A stretch of 14,505 nt of DNA from an uncultured Blautia sp. (GCA_946538475.1 CAMNGN010000035.1:1-14505); one strand, 5' to 3'; counted from the first letter of the stretch, positions 1 through 8,080 are shown. Numbers and translations are program-made. Notes: a model not told the origin generated them from the letters alone.

Positions 1-26
1 TAATTAGTGATATTTGAAGTGTTCAT
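1..26 (-). CDS. 5' end of a gene leaving the window
   Basis: Only the start codon and seven further codons are present, reading MNTSNITN on the minus strand. The start is well supported: a perfect AAGGAGG ribosome binding site (plus-strand CCTCCTT at 34-40) lies 7 nt upstream of the ATG whose last base in window coordinates is 24. Function cannot be told from eight residues. The gene is divergent from the DUF3737 gene at 274, with the 247-nt intergenic region between them holding promoters for both directions. Confidence 0.6.
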
Positions 27-119
27 GGGCAAACCTCCTTGAACACATTTTATCACATTTAACCACTAATAGCAATGTATTATATTTCTTAAAGTTCCTC
101 CTTATTTCTCTTCCACAGA

Positions 120-128
120 ATTATAACA
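120..128 (-). promoter_or_regulatory. Possible extended -10 promoter for the gene at 1-26
   Basis: On the minus strand this reads TGTTATAAT, an extended -10 box. No good -35 hexamer is seen 16-18 nt upstream, which is tolerable for extended -10 promoters. It would give a leader of roughly 85 nt. A second TATAAT (plus-strand 79-84) is closer to the gene and could be the real one. Confidence 0.4.
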
Positions 129-196
129 CACAGGTATGCAAAATGGTTATACATTACTATAAAATATAAATATTTTTATATGCATAAATCATGATG

Positions 197-202
197 TATA
201 AT
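197..202 (+). promoter_or_regulatory. Possible -10 box for the DUF3737-SDR operon
   Basis: A consensus TATAAT lies 72 nt before the start codon at 274. The -35 region is only a T-rich stretch (173-179), a weak match to TTGACA. The 145-195 stretch is strongly AT-rich and could act as an UP-like element, but that is a guess. Confidence 0.4.
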
Positions 203-273
203 CAAACTAACTAAAGACAAGAGTGTCGAAAGTGAAGAAATAGCCAATCTTTTATGAACAGGGAGTAGATAAA

Positions 274-1131
274 ATGCAGACAATTATGAATCAGACTTTT
301 GATGAAGAAAGAGCATTATACGGAAGCAGGCAGGTAGAAGCGATCGGATGCCGCTTCGACGGACCGGCAGACGGCGAGAGCGCATTTAAAGAGAGCAGCG
401 ATATTATTGTCAGGGACTGTTTCTTCAATCTGAGATATCCCTTCTGGCATGATAAGAAATTATCTGTGGCAGGCAGCGAGATGACAGAACTTTGCCGCGC
501 GGCACTCTGGTATTCGGAAGATGTCGAGATCAAAGACACGAAGATGCACGGAATCAAGGCGCTGAGGGAATGTGCGGATGTCAGAATCTCGGGCTGCGAT
601 ATCATATCTCCCGAGTTTGGCTGGTCTGTACGAGGGATAGAGATGAGGGACACAAGTGTCCGGAGCGAATACTTCATGATGCGTTCGGAGAGGCTGACAT
701 TTGACCATGTGAAGCTTAACGGCAAGTATTCTTTCCAGTACATCACGGATTCGGTTTTCACCGGGTGCGAGTTCGATACCAAGGACGCTTTCTGGCATGC
801 AAAAAATGTTGTTGTTAAGGACAGCGTGATAAAGGGTGAATATCTTGGGTGGTATTGCGAAAACGTGACTTTTGAAAACTGTACGCTTATAGGGACACAG
901 CCTCTGTGCTATTGCAAGGGACTGAAACTGATCAACTGCAGAATGATAGACTGCGATCTGGCATTTGAAAAATCAGACGTCGAGGCAGATATTGTGTCGT
1001 CTGTTGTCAGCATTAAGAATCCTCGCAGCGGAAGGATCACTGCAGAGTCTGTGGGAGAAATCATTATGGATGATCCCGATGCTGAAGGAAGTATTCGGGT
1101 TCGCCGCGGGAAAGCAAATGCGGTTGCGTGA
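274..1131 (+). CDS. DUF3737 family right-handed beta-helix protein
   Basis: A 285-residue cytoplasmic protein recognised as the DUF3737 type. It begins with the characteristic QTFDEERALYGS stretch, and the rest is a series of short repeats of about 20 residues in which Cys, Phe or Val alternate with polar residues (for example GCDIISPEFGWSVRG and YCENVTFENC), as in a right-handed parallel beta-helix like pectate-lyase-fold or pentapeptide-type proteins. No signal peptide or transmembrane segment is present. Biochemical function is not established for this family. The start has GGGAG at 261-265, 8 nt upstream. The dehydrogenase gene follows after 35 nt on the same strand, so the two are probably co-transcribed. 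Length fits the family, so it looks intact. Confidence 0.8.
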   Translation: MQTIMNQTFDEERALYGSRQVEAIGCRFDGPADGESAFKESSDIIVRDCFFNLRYPFWHDKKLSVAGSEMTELCRAALWYSEDVEIKDTKMHGIKALRECADVRISGCDIISPEFGWSVRGIEMRDTSVRSEYFMMRSERLTFDHVKLNGKYSFQYITDSVFTGCEFDTKDAFWHAKNVVVKDSVIKGEYLGWYCENVTFENCTLIGTQPLCYCKGLKLINCRMIDCDLAFEKSDVEADIVSSVVSIKNPRSGRITAESVGEIIMDDPDAEGSIRVRRGKANAVA

Positions 1132-1166
1132 TGATGTCGTGTTTTACAAGTTCGGGAGGTAAGAAC

Positions 1167-1937
1167 ATGGATGCAAAGATGCTTGATGGAAAAGTGGCAA
1201 TCGTTTCGGGAGCAAGCTATGGGATGGGGCAGACCATGGCGGAGCTTTTTGCAAAAGAAGGAGCGAAGGTAGTGATGACTGCCCGCGGCAGGGAAAAGCT
1301 GGATGCGGCGGTCGCTGAGATCAGAGCCAAGGGATATGATGTGACGGGGGTCGTTGCTGACAACAAGAACCTCGATGACGTTAAAAATGTGATCCAAACC
1401 GCGATAAAAACCTACGGTGATCTTGACATTGTGATCAATAATGCGGCTATCGGCGAGCAGAAGATGATCGACGAGACTGACGATGAATGGCTGGAACATG
1501 TTTATCAGACAAATGTATTTGGACCGTTTCGCTTTATCAGAGAGTCGCTTAAGATCTTCCTGCCGAAGAATGAAGGATGCATCATCAATATTTCGTCTGT
1601 GAACGGAGACCGTCCTTTCTGCGGGGCATCCTACACATCTTCAAAAGGAGCCATTAATACTCTGACAAAGAATGTGGCGATGCGACTGATAGATACCAAT
1701 ATTCGGATCAACGCGGTTGCTCCCGGAGCGACTGTGACACCCGCCCATCTTGCCAACAAAGCAGGAGAGCAGCCCGGTGGCGCAAAAATGCTGGAGTACA
1801 GCAAGCACTTCGTATATTTCCCGGGACCCGAATGCGACCCGATTGATCAGGCAAATGCCTGCCTGTTCCTCGCCTCTGACATGGGAAAGCATGTTAAAGG
1901 GCAGGTGATACAGGTGTGTAACGGGGCGTTTCTGTAA
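1167..1937 (+). CDS. Short-chain dehydrogenase/reductase (SDR), classical type
   Basis: A 256-residue NAD(P)-dependent oxidoreductase with a full set of classical SDR motifs: the nucleotide-binding glycine motif SGASYGMG at residues 14-21, NNAA at 91-94, Asn116, a catalytic Ser at about 143, and Tyr156-x3-Lys160 (YTSSK). Arg40 at the end of beta-strand 2 (TAR) hints at NADP(H) preference. The C-terminal region has the PG motif after the active site (NAVAPGATVTP) and a normal end. The start at 1167 is preferred to an earlier in-frame ATG at 1128 because GGGAGGT lies just upstream (1154-1160) and the protein then begins MDAKMLDGKVAIVSG, as family members do. Substrate is unknown. It follows the DUF3737 gene by 35 nt and ends 1 nt before a palindromic element. 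Confidence 0.9.
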   Translation: MDAKMLDGKVAIVSGASYGMGQTMAELFAKEGAKVVMTARGREKLDAAVAEIRAKGYDVTGVVADNKNLDDVKNVIQTAIKTYGDLDIVINNAAIGEQKMIDETDDEWLEHVYQTNVFGPFRFIRESLKIFLPKNEGCIINISSVNGDRPFCGASYTSSKGAINTLTKNVAMRLIDTNIRINAVAPGATVTPAHLANKAGEQPGGAKMLEYSKHFVYFPGPECDPIDQANACLFLASDMGKHVKGQVIQVCNGAFL

Positions 1938-2027
1938 AGTTCACAAAAAGTTCACGGTACCTAAGTTCACGGTACCTGACACCATAAAATGCATTTTATG
2001 GTGTCAGGTACCGTGAATTTTGTCCAC
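1938..2027. repeat. Palindromic gene-end element, copy 1 (perfect core, partial duplication)
   Basis: The core at 1966-2017 is a perfect 52-nt palindrome: 25-nt arms from TTCACGGTACCTGACACC to the mirror image, meeting at ATGCAT. Outside the left arm is GTTCACAAAAAGTTCACGG, but here a 15-nt piece (AGTTCACGGTACCTA, 1949-1963) has been duplicated, giving three GTTCAC boxes in a row. The right outer box has decayed (TTTTGTCCAC). It starts 1 nt after the dehydrogenase stop codon. A- and T-runs flank the stem, so it can act as an intrinsic terminator in either direction. Confidence 0.9.
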
Positions 2028-2037
2028 TGAGGATTTA

Positions 2038-2066
2038 TTGAATCTGCAATTGTAAAATGCTATAAT
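2038..2066 (+). promoter_or_regulatory. Sigma-A promoter of the MATE exporter gene
   Basis: TTGAAT (2038-2043), a 17-nt spacer and a perfect TATAAT (2061-2066). Transcription should begin near 2073, giving a leader of about 35 nt to the ATG at 2108. This rules out the upstream in-frame TTG at 2066, which lies in the -10 box. Confidence 0.8.
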
Positions 2067-2107
2067 TGCCGGGAAAAGAAACAAAAAGGAAGTGTAACTT
2101 TTGCATT

Positions 2108-3463
2108 ATGCGCACACAATCGAGTGATTTTTCTCAGGGGAAGGTTTCAAGCCTGATCTTGAGCCTTGGGCTGCCGCTCATGCTGGCAGAACTGGTAAAC
2201 GTACTTTACAATATCGTAGACCGTGTATATATCGGACATATAGCAGGGACAGGCACTACGGCACTCACCGGACTTGGCGTCTGTTTTCCGCTTATCACAT
2301 TGATCGGAGCTTTTTCCAACCTGTTCAGCACCGGTGGGGCGACTCTTTCCACGATCGCCAGAGGAGAAGGGAATGATGAGAAGGCAGCACGCATCATGGA
2401 AACGTCTTTTACTGCACTGCTGATCACAGGTGCAGTTTTGACATTTCTTCTATATATAACAGCGCCTGTAACTCTCAGGTGGCTTGGCGGTGACGATGAG
2501 ACGATGCCTGCTGCATTGGGATATTTCCGAATCTATGTGGTTGGCACGATTCCTGTCCTGATTAGCCTGGGGATGAATCCGTTCATCACATCGCAGGGCT
2601 TTCCGGGTGTTGGGATGACTACGGTGATCATAGGAGCAGCGCTGAATATTGTACTGGATCCTGTGTTGATCTTTGGTTTAGGAATGGGGATTCGCGGCGC
2701 GGCATTGGCTACGATCCTTTCGCAGATTGTAAGTGCATTGTGGGTCGTACGTTTTCTTCGAAGCAAAAAGCCACCGGTCAGGCTGCGGCGACTTGCAATT
2801 GACCATACACAGCTTGGGGGAATTCTGAAGCTGGGTGTTACCGGATTTACCTTCAAGGTGACCAACAGTGTGACACAGGCCGCTGTGAATATCATGCTCA
2901 AACAATGGGGCGGAGAGCTCAGCACGCTTTACATCGGCGCGATGAGCCTCATCAATTCACTTCGCGAGATCATGAGTTTACCGATAAACGGCGTGGCGGC
3001 AGCAGGGCAGAGTGTAATGAGTTTCAACTATGGGGCGAAGAAGTACAGCCGTGTTTCGGACAGTATACGCTTCATCCTGCTGTGCGGCCTTGGGATTAAC
3101 ACCATCATGTGGGCTGCGGTGATGATCATTCCGGCACCGTTTTTCCGGCTGTTTACTTCGGACAAACAGCTGGTTGATGTGACCGTGGACTGTGCCCGCA
3201 TTTACTTCGGCGCGTTTCCGTTTATGTCCCTGCAGCTGACGGGGCAGAGTACATTTGTGGCGCTGAATTATCCGAAGCATGCGCTATTCTTTTCCATGCT
3301 GCGTAAAATTGTGCTGGTTGTACCGCTTACATTGCTGTTGCCGGCGCTTGGGTTTGGAGTGCACGGTGTCTTTCGGGCAGAATTTATCAGTCAGATCGTA
3401 GGGGCGACAGCCTGCTTTACCACCATGTATTTGGTGGTGTGGAGGCGGATGAAGCAGGGTTAG
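2108..3463 (+). CDS. MATE family multidrug/toxin exporter
   Basis: A 451-residue integral membrane protein with about twelve hydrophobic segments in two related halves, as in multidrug and toxic compound extrusion transporters (cation/drug antiporters of the cytoplasmic membrane). Typical family stretches are seen: PLMLAELVNVLYNIVDRVYIGH near the N-terminus, LGMNPFITSQGFPGVGM, and the half-ending ALNIVLDPVLIFGLGMGIRGAALAT, followed by GVAAAGQSVMSFNYGA in the second half. Substrate cannot be predicted. The start at 2108 is chosen over an in-frame TTG at 2066 because the latter lies inside the promoter; AGGAAG at 2088-2092 is a somewhat distant ribosome binding site. The gene is monocistronic by appearance: its own promoter lies upstream, and its TAG stop overlaps the first base of palindromic element 2. 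Confidence 0.9.
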   Translation: MRTQSSDFSQGKVSSLILSLGLPLMLAELVNVLYNIVDRVYIGHIAGTGTTALTGLGVCFPLITLIGAFSNLFSTGGATLSTIARGEGNDEKAARIMETSFTALLITGAVLTFLLYITAPVTLRWLGGDDETMPAALGYFRIYVVGTIPVLISLGMNPFITSQGFPGVGMTTVIIGAALNIVLDPVLIFGLGMGIRGAALATILSQIVSALWVVRFLRSKKPPVRLRRLAIDHTQLGGILKLGVTGFTFKVTNSVTQAAVNIMLKQWGGELSTLYIGAMSLINSLREIMSLPINGVAAAGQSVMSFNYGAKKYSRVSDSIRFILLCGLGINTIMWAAVMIIPAPFFRLFTSDKQLVDVTVDCARIYFGAFPFMSLQLTGQSTFVALNYPKHALFFSMLRKIVLVVPLTLLLPALGFGVHGVFRAEFISQIVGATACFTTMYLVVWRRMKQG

Positions 3464-3541
3464 TTCACAAAAAGTTCACGGTACCTGACACCATAAATAT
3501 TTTTTTATGGTGTCAGTAGGTACTGTGAAGAAAATGTGAAC
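3463..3541. repeat. Palindromic gene-end element, copy 2 (asymmetric right arm)
   Basis: Left side GTTCACAAAAAGTTCACGG and the GGTACCTGACACCATAAA arm match the other copies. The right arm has a 2-nt insertion (GTGTCAGTAGGTACTGTGAA) and a C-to-T change, and ends in ATGTGAAC. Its first base is the last base of the MATE gene stop codon, and its right end lies 3 nt before the extended -10 box of the next gene. It probably terminates the MATE transcript. Confidence 0.88.
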
Positions 3542-3543
3542 AC

Positions 3544-3552
3544 TGTTATAAT
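3544..3552 (+). promoter_or_regulatory. Extended -10 promoter of the binding-protein gene
   Basis: TGTTATAAT is a perfect extended -10 box. The region at the -35 position (about 3524-3529, TGTGAA) belongs to the right arm of palindromic element 2 and is a poor -35 match. The leader would be about 45 nt to the ATG at 3603. Confidence 0.65.
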
Positions 3553-3602
3553 GGAGTCCGGAACCGTTGACGTTTACGAATATTTACAAGGAACCTGCAC
3601 AA

Positions 3603-4706
3603 ATGAAAAAAAGCGTGATCATTATTCTTTTTTTGGTATTGTTGTTTCACTTTCCCGGATACGGAGCGGAGAGCGGAGTACCGGGGAAAGAAGGGAAGAT
3701 GTATTGCATCGGTATTGTGGGGGTCACACACAAAGATAATCCGTTCAGCCAACTGTACAATAACCTGCAGATGATGCAGCAGTTCCTCCCGTTTGAGATT
3801 GTGGAGGGCAGCAGCGATATGTCGCCGGCGGATAGCGTGAGGAATCTCATCGGCCGGGACATTGACGGGCTGATGCTCTTTGTGTCGGACGAAAATGTCC
3901 TGCCGACGATCTGCGGCCTGTGCGAGGAGGCGAAGATGCCATGGGGCATTTTCCTCTGGCAGATCCAGGATGAAGACATCCGTTCGCTGTGCGAATCATC
4001 CCAATGGTACATTGGAAACACAGGAGAGCGGGAGGAGGAGACCGGCGCAGAGATGATCCGCAGGGCTTATGATATGGGCGCCCGCAGAATCGCTCTTATA
4101 TCGGAGGAAATGTGGAATGTAACCTGTATACAGCGGGAGAAAGGGATCATGGATGCCTTGCCGGATCTTCAGGGCATGGAGATCGTTGCGACGGTACGTG
4201 CGGTACAGGATAAGCAGGATGCCGAAAAAATCACGGCGGACCTGATCGATGCGTGGCCTGACCTGGATTCTGTGCTGATCGTCGGGACAAAAGGAGTGAT
4301 GGTGCCGGACGGTGTGATCGAAGGGATAAAAAGCAGAGGCAAAAAAGAAGAAATCAGCCTGTTCAGCATCGACCTTCCCGTCAATCTGCGAGAATGCTTC
4401 GACAGCGGCGTCCTGGCAGCCGCTTACGGACTCCCCGCTTTGTCACTGGATCCCCTCTTTTTGTTTTTTGATCTGTTCAATTATATTGAAGGATACCCGC
4501 TGACCGATGGCCATCAAAGCTACTATCTGCATGCTGTTCCGGTTGACAATAAAGAGCGTGCGGAAGCATTGAGCGACTTCATCCAAAATCCGGACTATCG
4601 TTTCCTGACAAAGGAGCAGATCCTTTCACTGAGAAAAAAAGAAAACCCTTCTCTTGACGGAGAAAGGTTTCAGCAATTTATTACGGACTATATTGATTCG
4701 CTTTGA
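3603..4706 (+). CDS. Secreted type I periplasmic-binding-fold sugar sensor-like protein
   Basis: A 367-residue protein with an N-terminal Sec signal (MKK, then a long hydrophobic core, cleavage likely after GYGA at residue 22) and no lipobox Cys, so it is either released or held by an uncleaved signal anchor. The mature part follows the ribose-binding/LacI-like fold (Peripla_BP_4 type): IGIVGVTHKDNPFSQLYNNLQ at the start, IDGLMLFVSD, YIGNTGEREEETGAEMIRRAYDMGARRIALIS in the second lobe, then DLDSVLIVGTKGVMVPDGVIEGIK. The start at 3603 has AAGGAA upstream and gives a proper signal peptide. No ABC permease or ATPase gene is nearby. It converges on the YesM-like kinase gene and overlaps its end by 19 nt. 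I infer a ligand-sensing role with that kinase, like the XylFII-LytS arrangement known in clostridia; a plain transport role with a distant transporter is the alternative. Confidence 0.75.
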   Translation: MKKSVIIILFLVLLFHFPGYGAESGVPGKEGKMYCIGIVGVTHKDNPFSQLYNNLQMMQQFLPFEIVEGSSDMSPADSVRNLIGRDIDGLMLFVSDENVLPTICGLCEEAKMPWGIFLWQIQDEDIRSLCESSQWYIGNTGEREEETGAEMIRRAYDMGARRIALISEEMWNVTCIQREKGIMDALPDLQGMEIVATVRAVQDKQDAEKITADLIDAWPDLDSVLIVGTKGVMVPDGVIEGIKSRGKKEEISLFSIDLPVNLRECFDSGVLAAAYGLPALSLDPLFLFFDLFNYIEGYPLTDGHQSYYLHAVPVDNKERAEALSDFIQNPDYRFLTKEQILSLRKKENPSLDGERFQQFITDYIDSL

Positions 4707-6481
4707 TACGAGGAAGCTTCTTTGATGCAGGGAAGCGTAAGAATGATCGTGGCACCCTGACCGGGATTACTTTGAATATCCATGTCAAACCTGTCTCCAT
4801 AAAGATAGGTGAGCCTCTGATAGATATTCTCAATTCCGATATGGGTGTCCTTTTTTGCGTCCTTTCCGGAAGAAAAACTGTGACTTTTCAGATACTCGAG
4901 GTGTTCATTCTGAAAACCCGCCCCGTCATCACTCACTTCTATGATGATCTCTTCTTCTGCCATATAGATAAAAATCCCGATGTTGCCGGAGATCCGACCA
5001 TTCTCCTTGACCAGTCCGTGATAGTAAGAGTTCTCGACCAGCGGCTGAAGAATGTTCTTCGGGATCAGCATGCCTTCGGTTTCTTCTTCGATCTCAAAAT
5101 CCACATTGACCTGCTGATGATAGCGATAATCCATGATTACCAGATACTGCTTTAGCGTCCGGATCTCTTCTTCAACCGGTGAGAAAGTGGTATTCTGGGT
5201 GTTCAGCCGCTCACGAAGCACCCGTGTAAGTGCGGTATTGACTTTGACTATTCCATCGCAGTCGTTCTGCCTGGCCAGAATATTGATGATATTCATCGTG
5301 TTATAGATAAAGTGCGGATCGAGCTGAGTCGTCATCAGCTTGTAATAAGTGAGCGCTTTCTCGCGTTCTTTCTGCGACAGCTCTGAGGCTTGCGCGTTGA
5401 TATTCAGGGCCATCCGACGGAAGGAAAGGCTCAGATCCTCGATCTCGTCTTCCGTCTTTATAAGCTCGGGCTCTTTTTCTCCGATGGAAAAGGAATGGAT
5501 GCTGTCATTCAGCCGGTACAAAGGCAGCAGCATTCGCTCATTGACCGGAAAAAGGTACAGGAGTGTGATGACCAGCGGGAAGAGATAAAGCAGGATCAGG
5601 ATCAGCAGCAGGATCGCCACCCGTCCGATCAGCTCCCATAGCGAAACAAATCCGACAGCATATACGGATGAATATTGGTTGGCCAGATAATAGTATCCGT
5701 CCCGGCACATCATTCCGGCAGAAGGGGAAAGCAGAGAAAAGCTTTCGGGCACACCTGCCGATTTTTGTTGGGGATCGTAGGAATAGATGCAATCCGAATG
5801 GCTGTTGAACAGAAAGAAACCATCCGTGGAAGATGCTTCTGCTATACAGGATGATACGGTCTGCGATACATCGAACAGGCAGGTCATTAAAACGGACTGT
5901 CCGGAAAGCATCACTCTTGTGTAATACAGACAGAATGTTTCGGGCCAATACACCTCAAATGTCCCGGAGCCGGTTTCCCAAAATTCGAGCAGGGCATCCC
6001 GTGAATAAAAAGGAGAAATAAGCGAAGCTTCCCGGGTGCGGACAGCGGCATATTCCGGCTGTGCTTTGATGAAGGAGGTCAGCGCATCCTGATAACCGCC
6101 TGAGGGAAAATAGCAGGACCCGTCCGGGAAATCCAGCATGATAAAATACAGCGACGAATCCGCATTGACGATAGAACGCAGGTCAAGCCTGATCTGCGCA
6201 GCAGCTTCGGCTTCAGAGAGTTTTTCGTCAGCATTCAGCGCCTTGAGCAGCACGGAATCGGAAGAAAGATAGGTCGCCTTTTGCTGCATTGATGTCTGAA
6301 AGGATACCAGAGTGTCCAGCACGGCAGTCATATTTGTCACAACATCGTGTTGAGTATTTCGCTGTATGATGAAAAGGCTGCTTCCCAGCACAAGCAGAGC
6401 CAGAACTAAAAAGAGCCTCGTATAGACGGTCAGATATTTTCGGAAAAGTTTCTTCGATAAGCGAAAACGCAGCTTTTTCAT
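4688..6481 (-). CDS. YesM/LytS-type sensor histidine kinase
   Basis: A 597-residue membrane kinase. It has TM1 at about residues 22-39, an extracellular sensor region of about 240 residues, TM2 at about 286-311, and a HAMP-like linker (about 312-370). A His_kinase domain (PF06580 type) follows, with phospho-acceptor His390 in QLDPHFIYN. The HATPase domain has the N box around Asn484 (LQPLVENSYYHG), DDGAGF at 518-523, HIGIENI at 547-553 and GQGAT near 574. This architecture is typical of kinases that sense extracellular sugars or glycans with YesN-like regulators. GAGGT upstream of the ATG supports the start. The start overlaps the regulator stop codon by 4 nt (ATGA), implying translational coupling. 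The 3' end overlaps the binding-protein gene, which is on the other strand; no terminator is visible between them. Confidence 0.9.
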   Translation of the reverse strand: MKKLRFRLSKKLFRKYLTVYTRLFLVLALLVLGSSLFIIQRNTQHDVVTNMTAVLDTLVSFQTSMQQKATYLSSDSVLLKALNADEKLSEAEAAAQIRLDLRSIVNADSSLYFIMLDFPDGSCYFPSGGYQDALTSFIKAQPEYAAVRTREASLISPFYSRDALLEFWETGSGTFEVYWPETFCLYYTRVMLSGQSVLMTCLFDVSQTVSSCIAEASSTDGFFLFNSHSDCIYSYDPQQKSAGVPESFSLLSPSAGMMCRDGYYYLANQYSSVYAVGFVSLWELIGRVAILLLILILLYLFPLVITLLYLFPVNERMLLPLYRLNDSIHSFSIGEKEPELIKTEDEIEDLSLSFRRMALNINAQASELSQKEREKALTYYKLMTTQLDPHFIYNTMNIINILARQNDCDGIVKVNTALTRVLRERLNTQNTTFSPVEEEIRTLKQYLVIMDYRYHQQVNVDFEIEEETEGMLIPKNILQPLVENSYYHGLVKENGRISGNIGIFIYMAEEEIIIEVSDDGAGFQNEHLEYLKSHSFSSGKDAKKDTHIGIENIYQRLTYLYGDRFDMDIQSNPGQGATIILTLPCIKEASSYQSESI

Positions 6482-7998
6482 GTGGCACCTCTTTGCCTGT
6501 CCTTTCCGCGCAGATCAAGGGGCTTCATCCCCGTCCTCTGCTGGAAAGCCTGGCTGAAATACTGAGAAGATTTATATCCGACACGATCGGCTATTTCGTA
6601 GATTTTCAGGTTCGTGTTCTCCAAAAGATATATACTTTGGCTGATCCTGACACCTGTCAGGTATTCATTGACCGTTTTTCCGGAATCCTGCTTGAACAGT
6701 ACGCTTAACCTGCCGGAGCTGATCTGCAGCTTATCCGCGATCATCTGAATGTTCAGGAAATGATTTCCGTAGTTTTCGCGGATATATTGCATGGCCTGAT
6801 TCACGACCGGAGACAGGGAGTGATCGCTGTGTGTTTTCCTGCTGCTTTGATAATCGTCCGCGAGCTCCGCAAAGCAGGAGCAAAACTCTTCGGCCGAGGA
6901 CAGGTATATCTTTTCTTCGGGAGAGACAACGTGCTCGGAGAGCTCCTCCAGCTGTATGACCAGATTATGGTACAGCATAAGAAGACTGTCAGCGTCTTTG
7001 TGATTTGAAAGGCGGGAGACATAGGCCTCGAGAGCTTCTTTAAAAGGCTCCGTGTCGGTCGGGACATTCTTTAGCAGGTCATACCGGAAGGCAAGATTGA
7101 CCGGCACAAAGGAATCGGCATCCGTGAGTGAAAACAGAGACTCGTCTTGTCCCGGGAGAAGGCTGTGATAATGTACAAAGTGGGCTGCTTTTTCAAACAG
7201 GCTTCGGAATGCAGTCAATGTCATCTGCGAGGGAGCATAGAAGATCAGCAGCTTTTGGGAGAGCAAAGGCTGCATGCTGCCTGTTATAGAACGGCAGATT
7301 CGTGAACCGACAGTGGACGGCAGGCCTTCCGGGGCTTCGGACGGAAGGATTCCGGCAATCAGCAGATGATCCACGGTAAACAGCATCATACGGGGATATT
7401 CTTTCAGAAGCGTTTGGGAGGCGGCATCATATAATTCCTGCGTCACCTTATCTGCTCTGCCAAAATGTGCCTTGAGTTTTTCGAAAGGAAGCTGCATCGA
7501 GATAACGTAAAAAAAGCGGGACTGATGCAGCAACTGTTCGGGAAGAGAGGCGGGCAGATCCTGAAAATACCTGGCTGCTTCTGCGCGGAGGTTCAGCTGT
7601 GCGGTATTTTCCGTGTGCCTGATGCGGTCACGGACACGTGCCAGTTTTTCTGTGAGCAGCTGCGGAGTGATCTCGTTTTTGAGGATATAGTCGCGTATTC
7701 CCAGCTCGATTGCTTTCTTGGCGTAATCAAAATCGGCGTATGAGGTGATAAAAATAATATATATTTCGGGATGGTCTTTCAGCAGAGCCTCGGTAAGATC
7801 AAATCCATCCATCGCAGGCATCGAGATGTCGGTGATAACAAGAGAAGGAGCCTTTTCCGAGATAAGTTTAAGCGCGGCTTTTCCGGTCGAAGCGGTGCCG
7901 ATAATGCTGAAGCCCAGCGTTTCCCAGTCTACCATAGAACGCAGATCCTTGAGGACCAGATAGTCGTCATCGACAAGGATAGTTTTGAGCCCTGACAT
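6478..7998 (-). CDS. YesN-like response regulator with AraC-type DNA-binding domain
   Basis: A 506-residue regulator. The N-terminal receiver domain has the acidic triad Asp10-Asp12, phospho-acceptor Asp57 (ITDISMPAMDG), Thr85 and Lys107 (DYILK). A middle region of about 250 residues is poorly conserved, as usual in YesN-like proteins. The C-terminal 100 residues hold two helix-turn-helix motifs of AraC type: FLNIQMIADKLQISSGRLS, then IYEIADRVGYKSSQYFSQAF followed by GMKP. The start at 7998 (MSGLKTILVDDD) is chosen because the receiver fold begins at once and a GGGGG-rich binding site lies 8 nt upstream; a longer reading to 8130 would add an unlikely hydrophobic extension. The kinase gene follows directly. 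It is divergent from the GH106-like gene, the likeliest target of the regulator. Confidence 0.9.
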   Translation of the reverse strand: MSGLKTILVDDDYLVLKDLRSMVDWETLGFSIIGTASTGKAALKLISEKAPSLVITDISMPAMDGFDLTEALLKDHPEIYIIFITSYADFDYAKKAIELGIRDYILKNEITPQLLTEKLARVRDRIRHTENTAQLNLRAEAARYFQDLPASLPEQLLHQSRFFYVISMQLPFEKLKAHFGRADKVTQELYDAASQTLLKEYPRMMLFTVDHLLIAGILPSEAPEGLPSTVGSRICRSITGSMQPLLSQKLLIFYAPSQMTLTAFRSLFEKAAHFVHYHSLLPGQDESLFSLTDADSFVPVNLAFRYDLLKNVPTDTEPFKEALEAYVSRLSNHKDADSLLMLYHNLVIQLEELSEHVVSPEEKIYLSSAEEFCSCFAELADDYQSSRKTHSDHSLSPVVNQAMQYIRENYGNHFLNIQMIADKLQISSGRLSVLFKQDSGKTVNEYLTGVRISQSIYLLENTNLKIYEIADRVGYKSSQYFSQAFQQRTGMKPLDLRGKDRQRGAT

Positions 7999-8051
7999 AG
8001 AGACATCCCCCTTCTGTTTACAAAATGTGGCAGTGTATACTGCTAAGAACC

Positions 8052-8080
8052 ATTTTATAGTCCGACGGCCGAAAAAACAA
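8052..8080 (-). promoter_or_regulatory. Possible promoter of the regulator-kinase operon
   Basis: On the minus strand TTGTTT (plus 8075-8080), a 17-nt spacer and TAAAAT (plus 8052-8057). The match is moderate, and an overlapping TATAAA is offset by 2 nt. The leader would be about 47 nt. It is back to back with the promoter at 8130. Confidence 0.45.

Noticed and set aside
1128..1166. A start for the dehydrogenase at 1128 overlapping the DUF3737 gene
   Set aside because: The extra 13 residues do not fit the family, and a strong GGGAGGT stands before the ATG at 1167.
2066..2107. An N-terminal extension of the MATE protein from an in-frame TTG at 2066
   Set aside because: The codon lies inside the TATAAT box of the gene's promoter, so it would be upstream of the transcript start.
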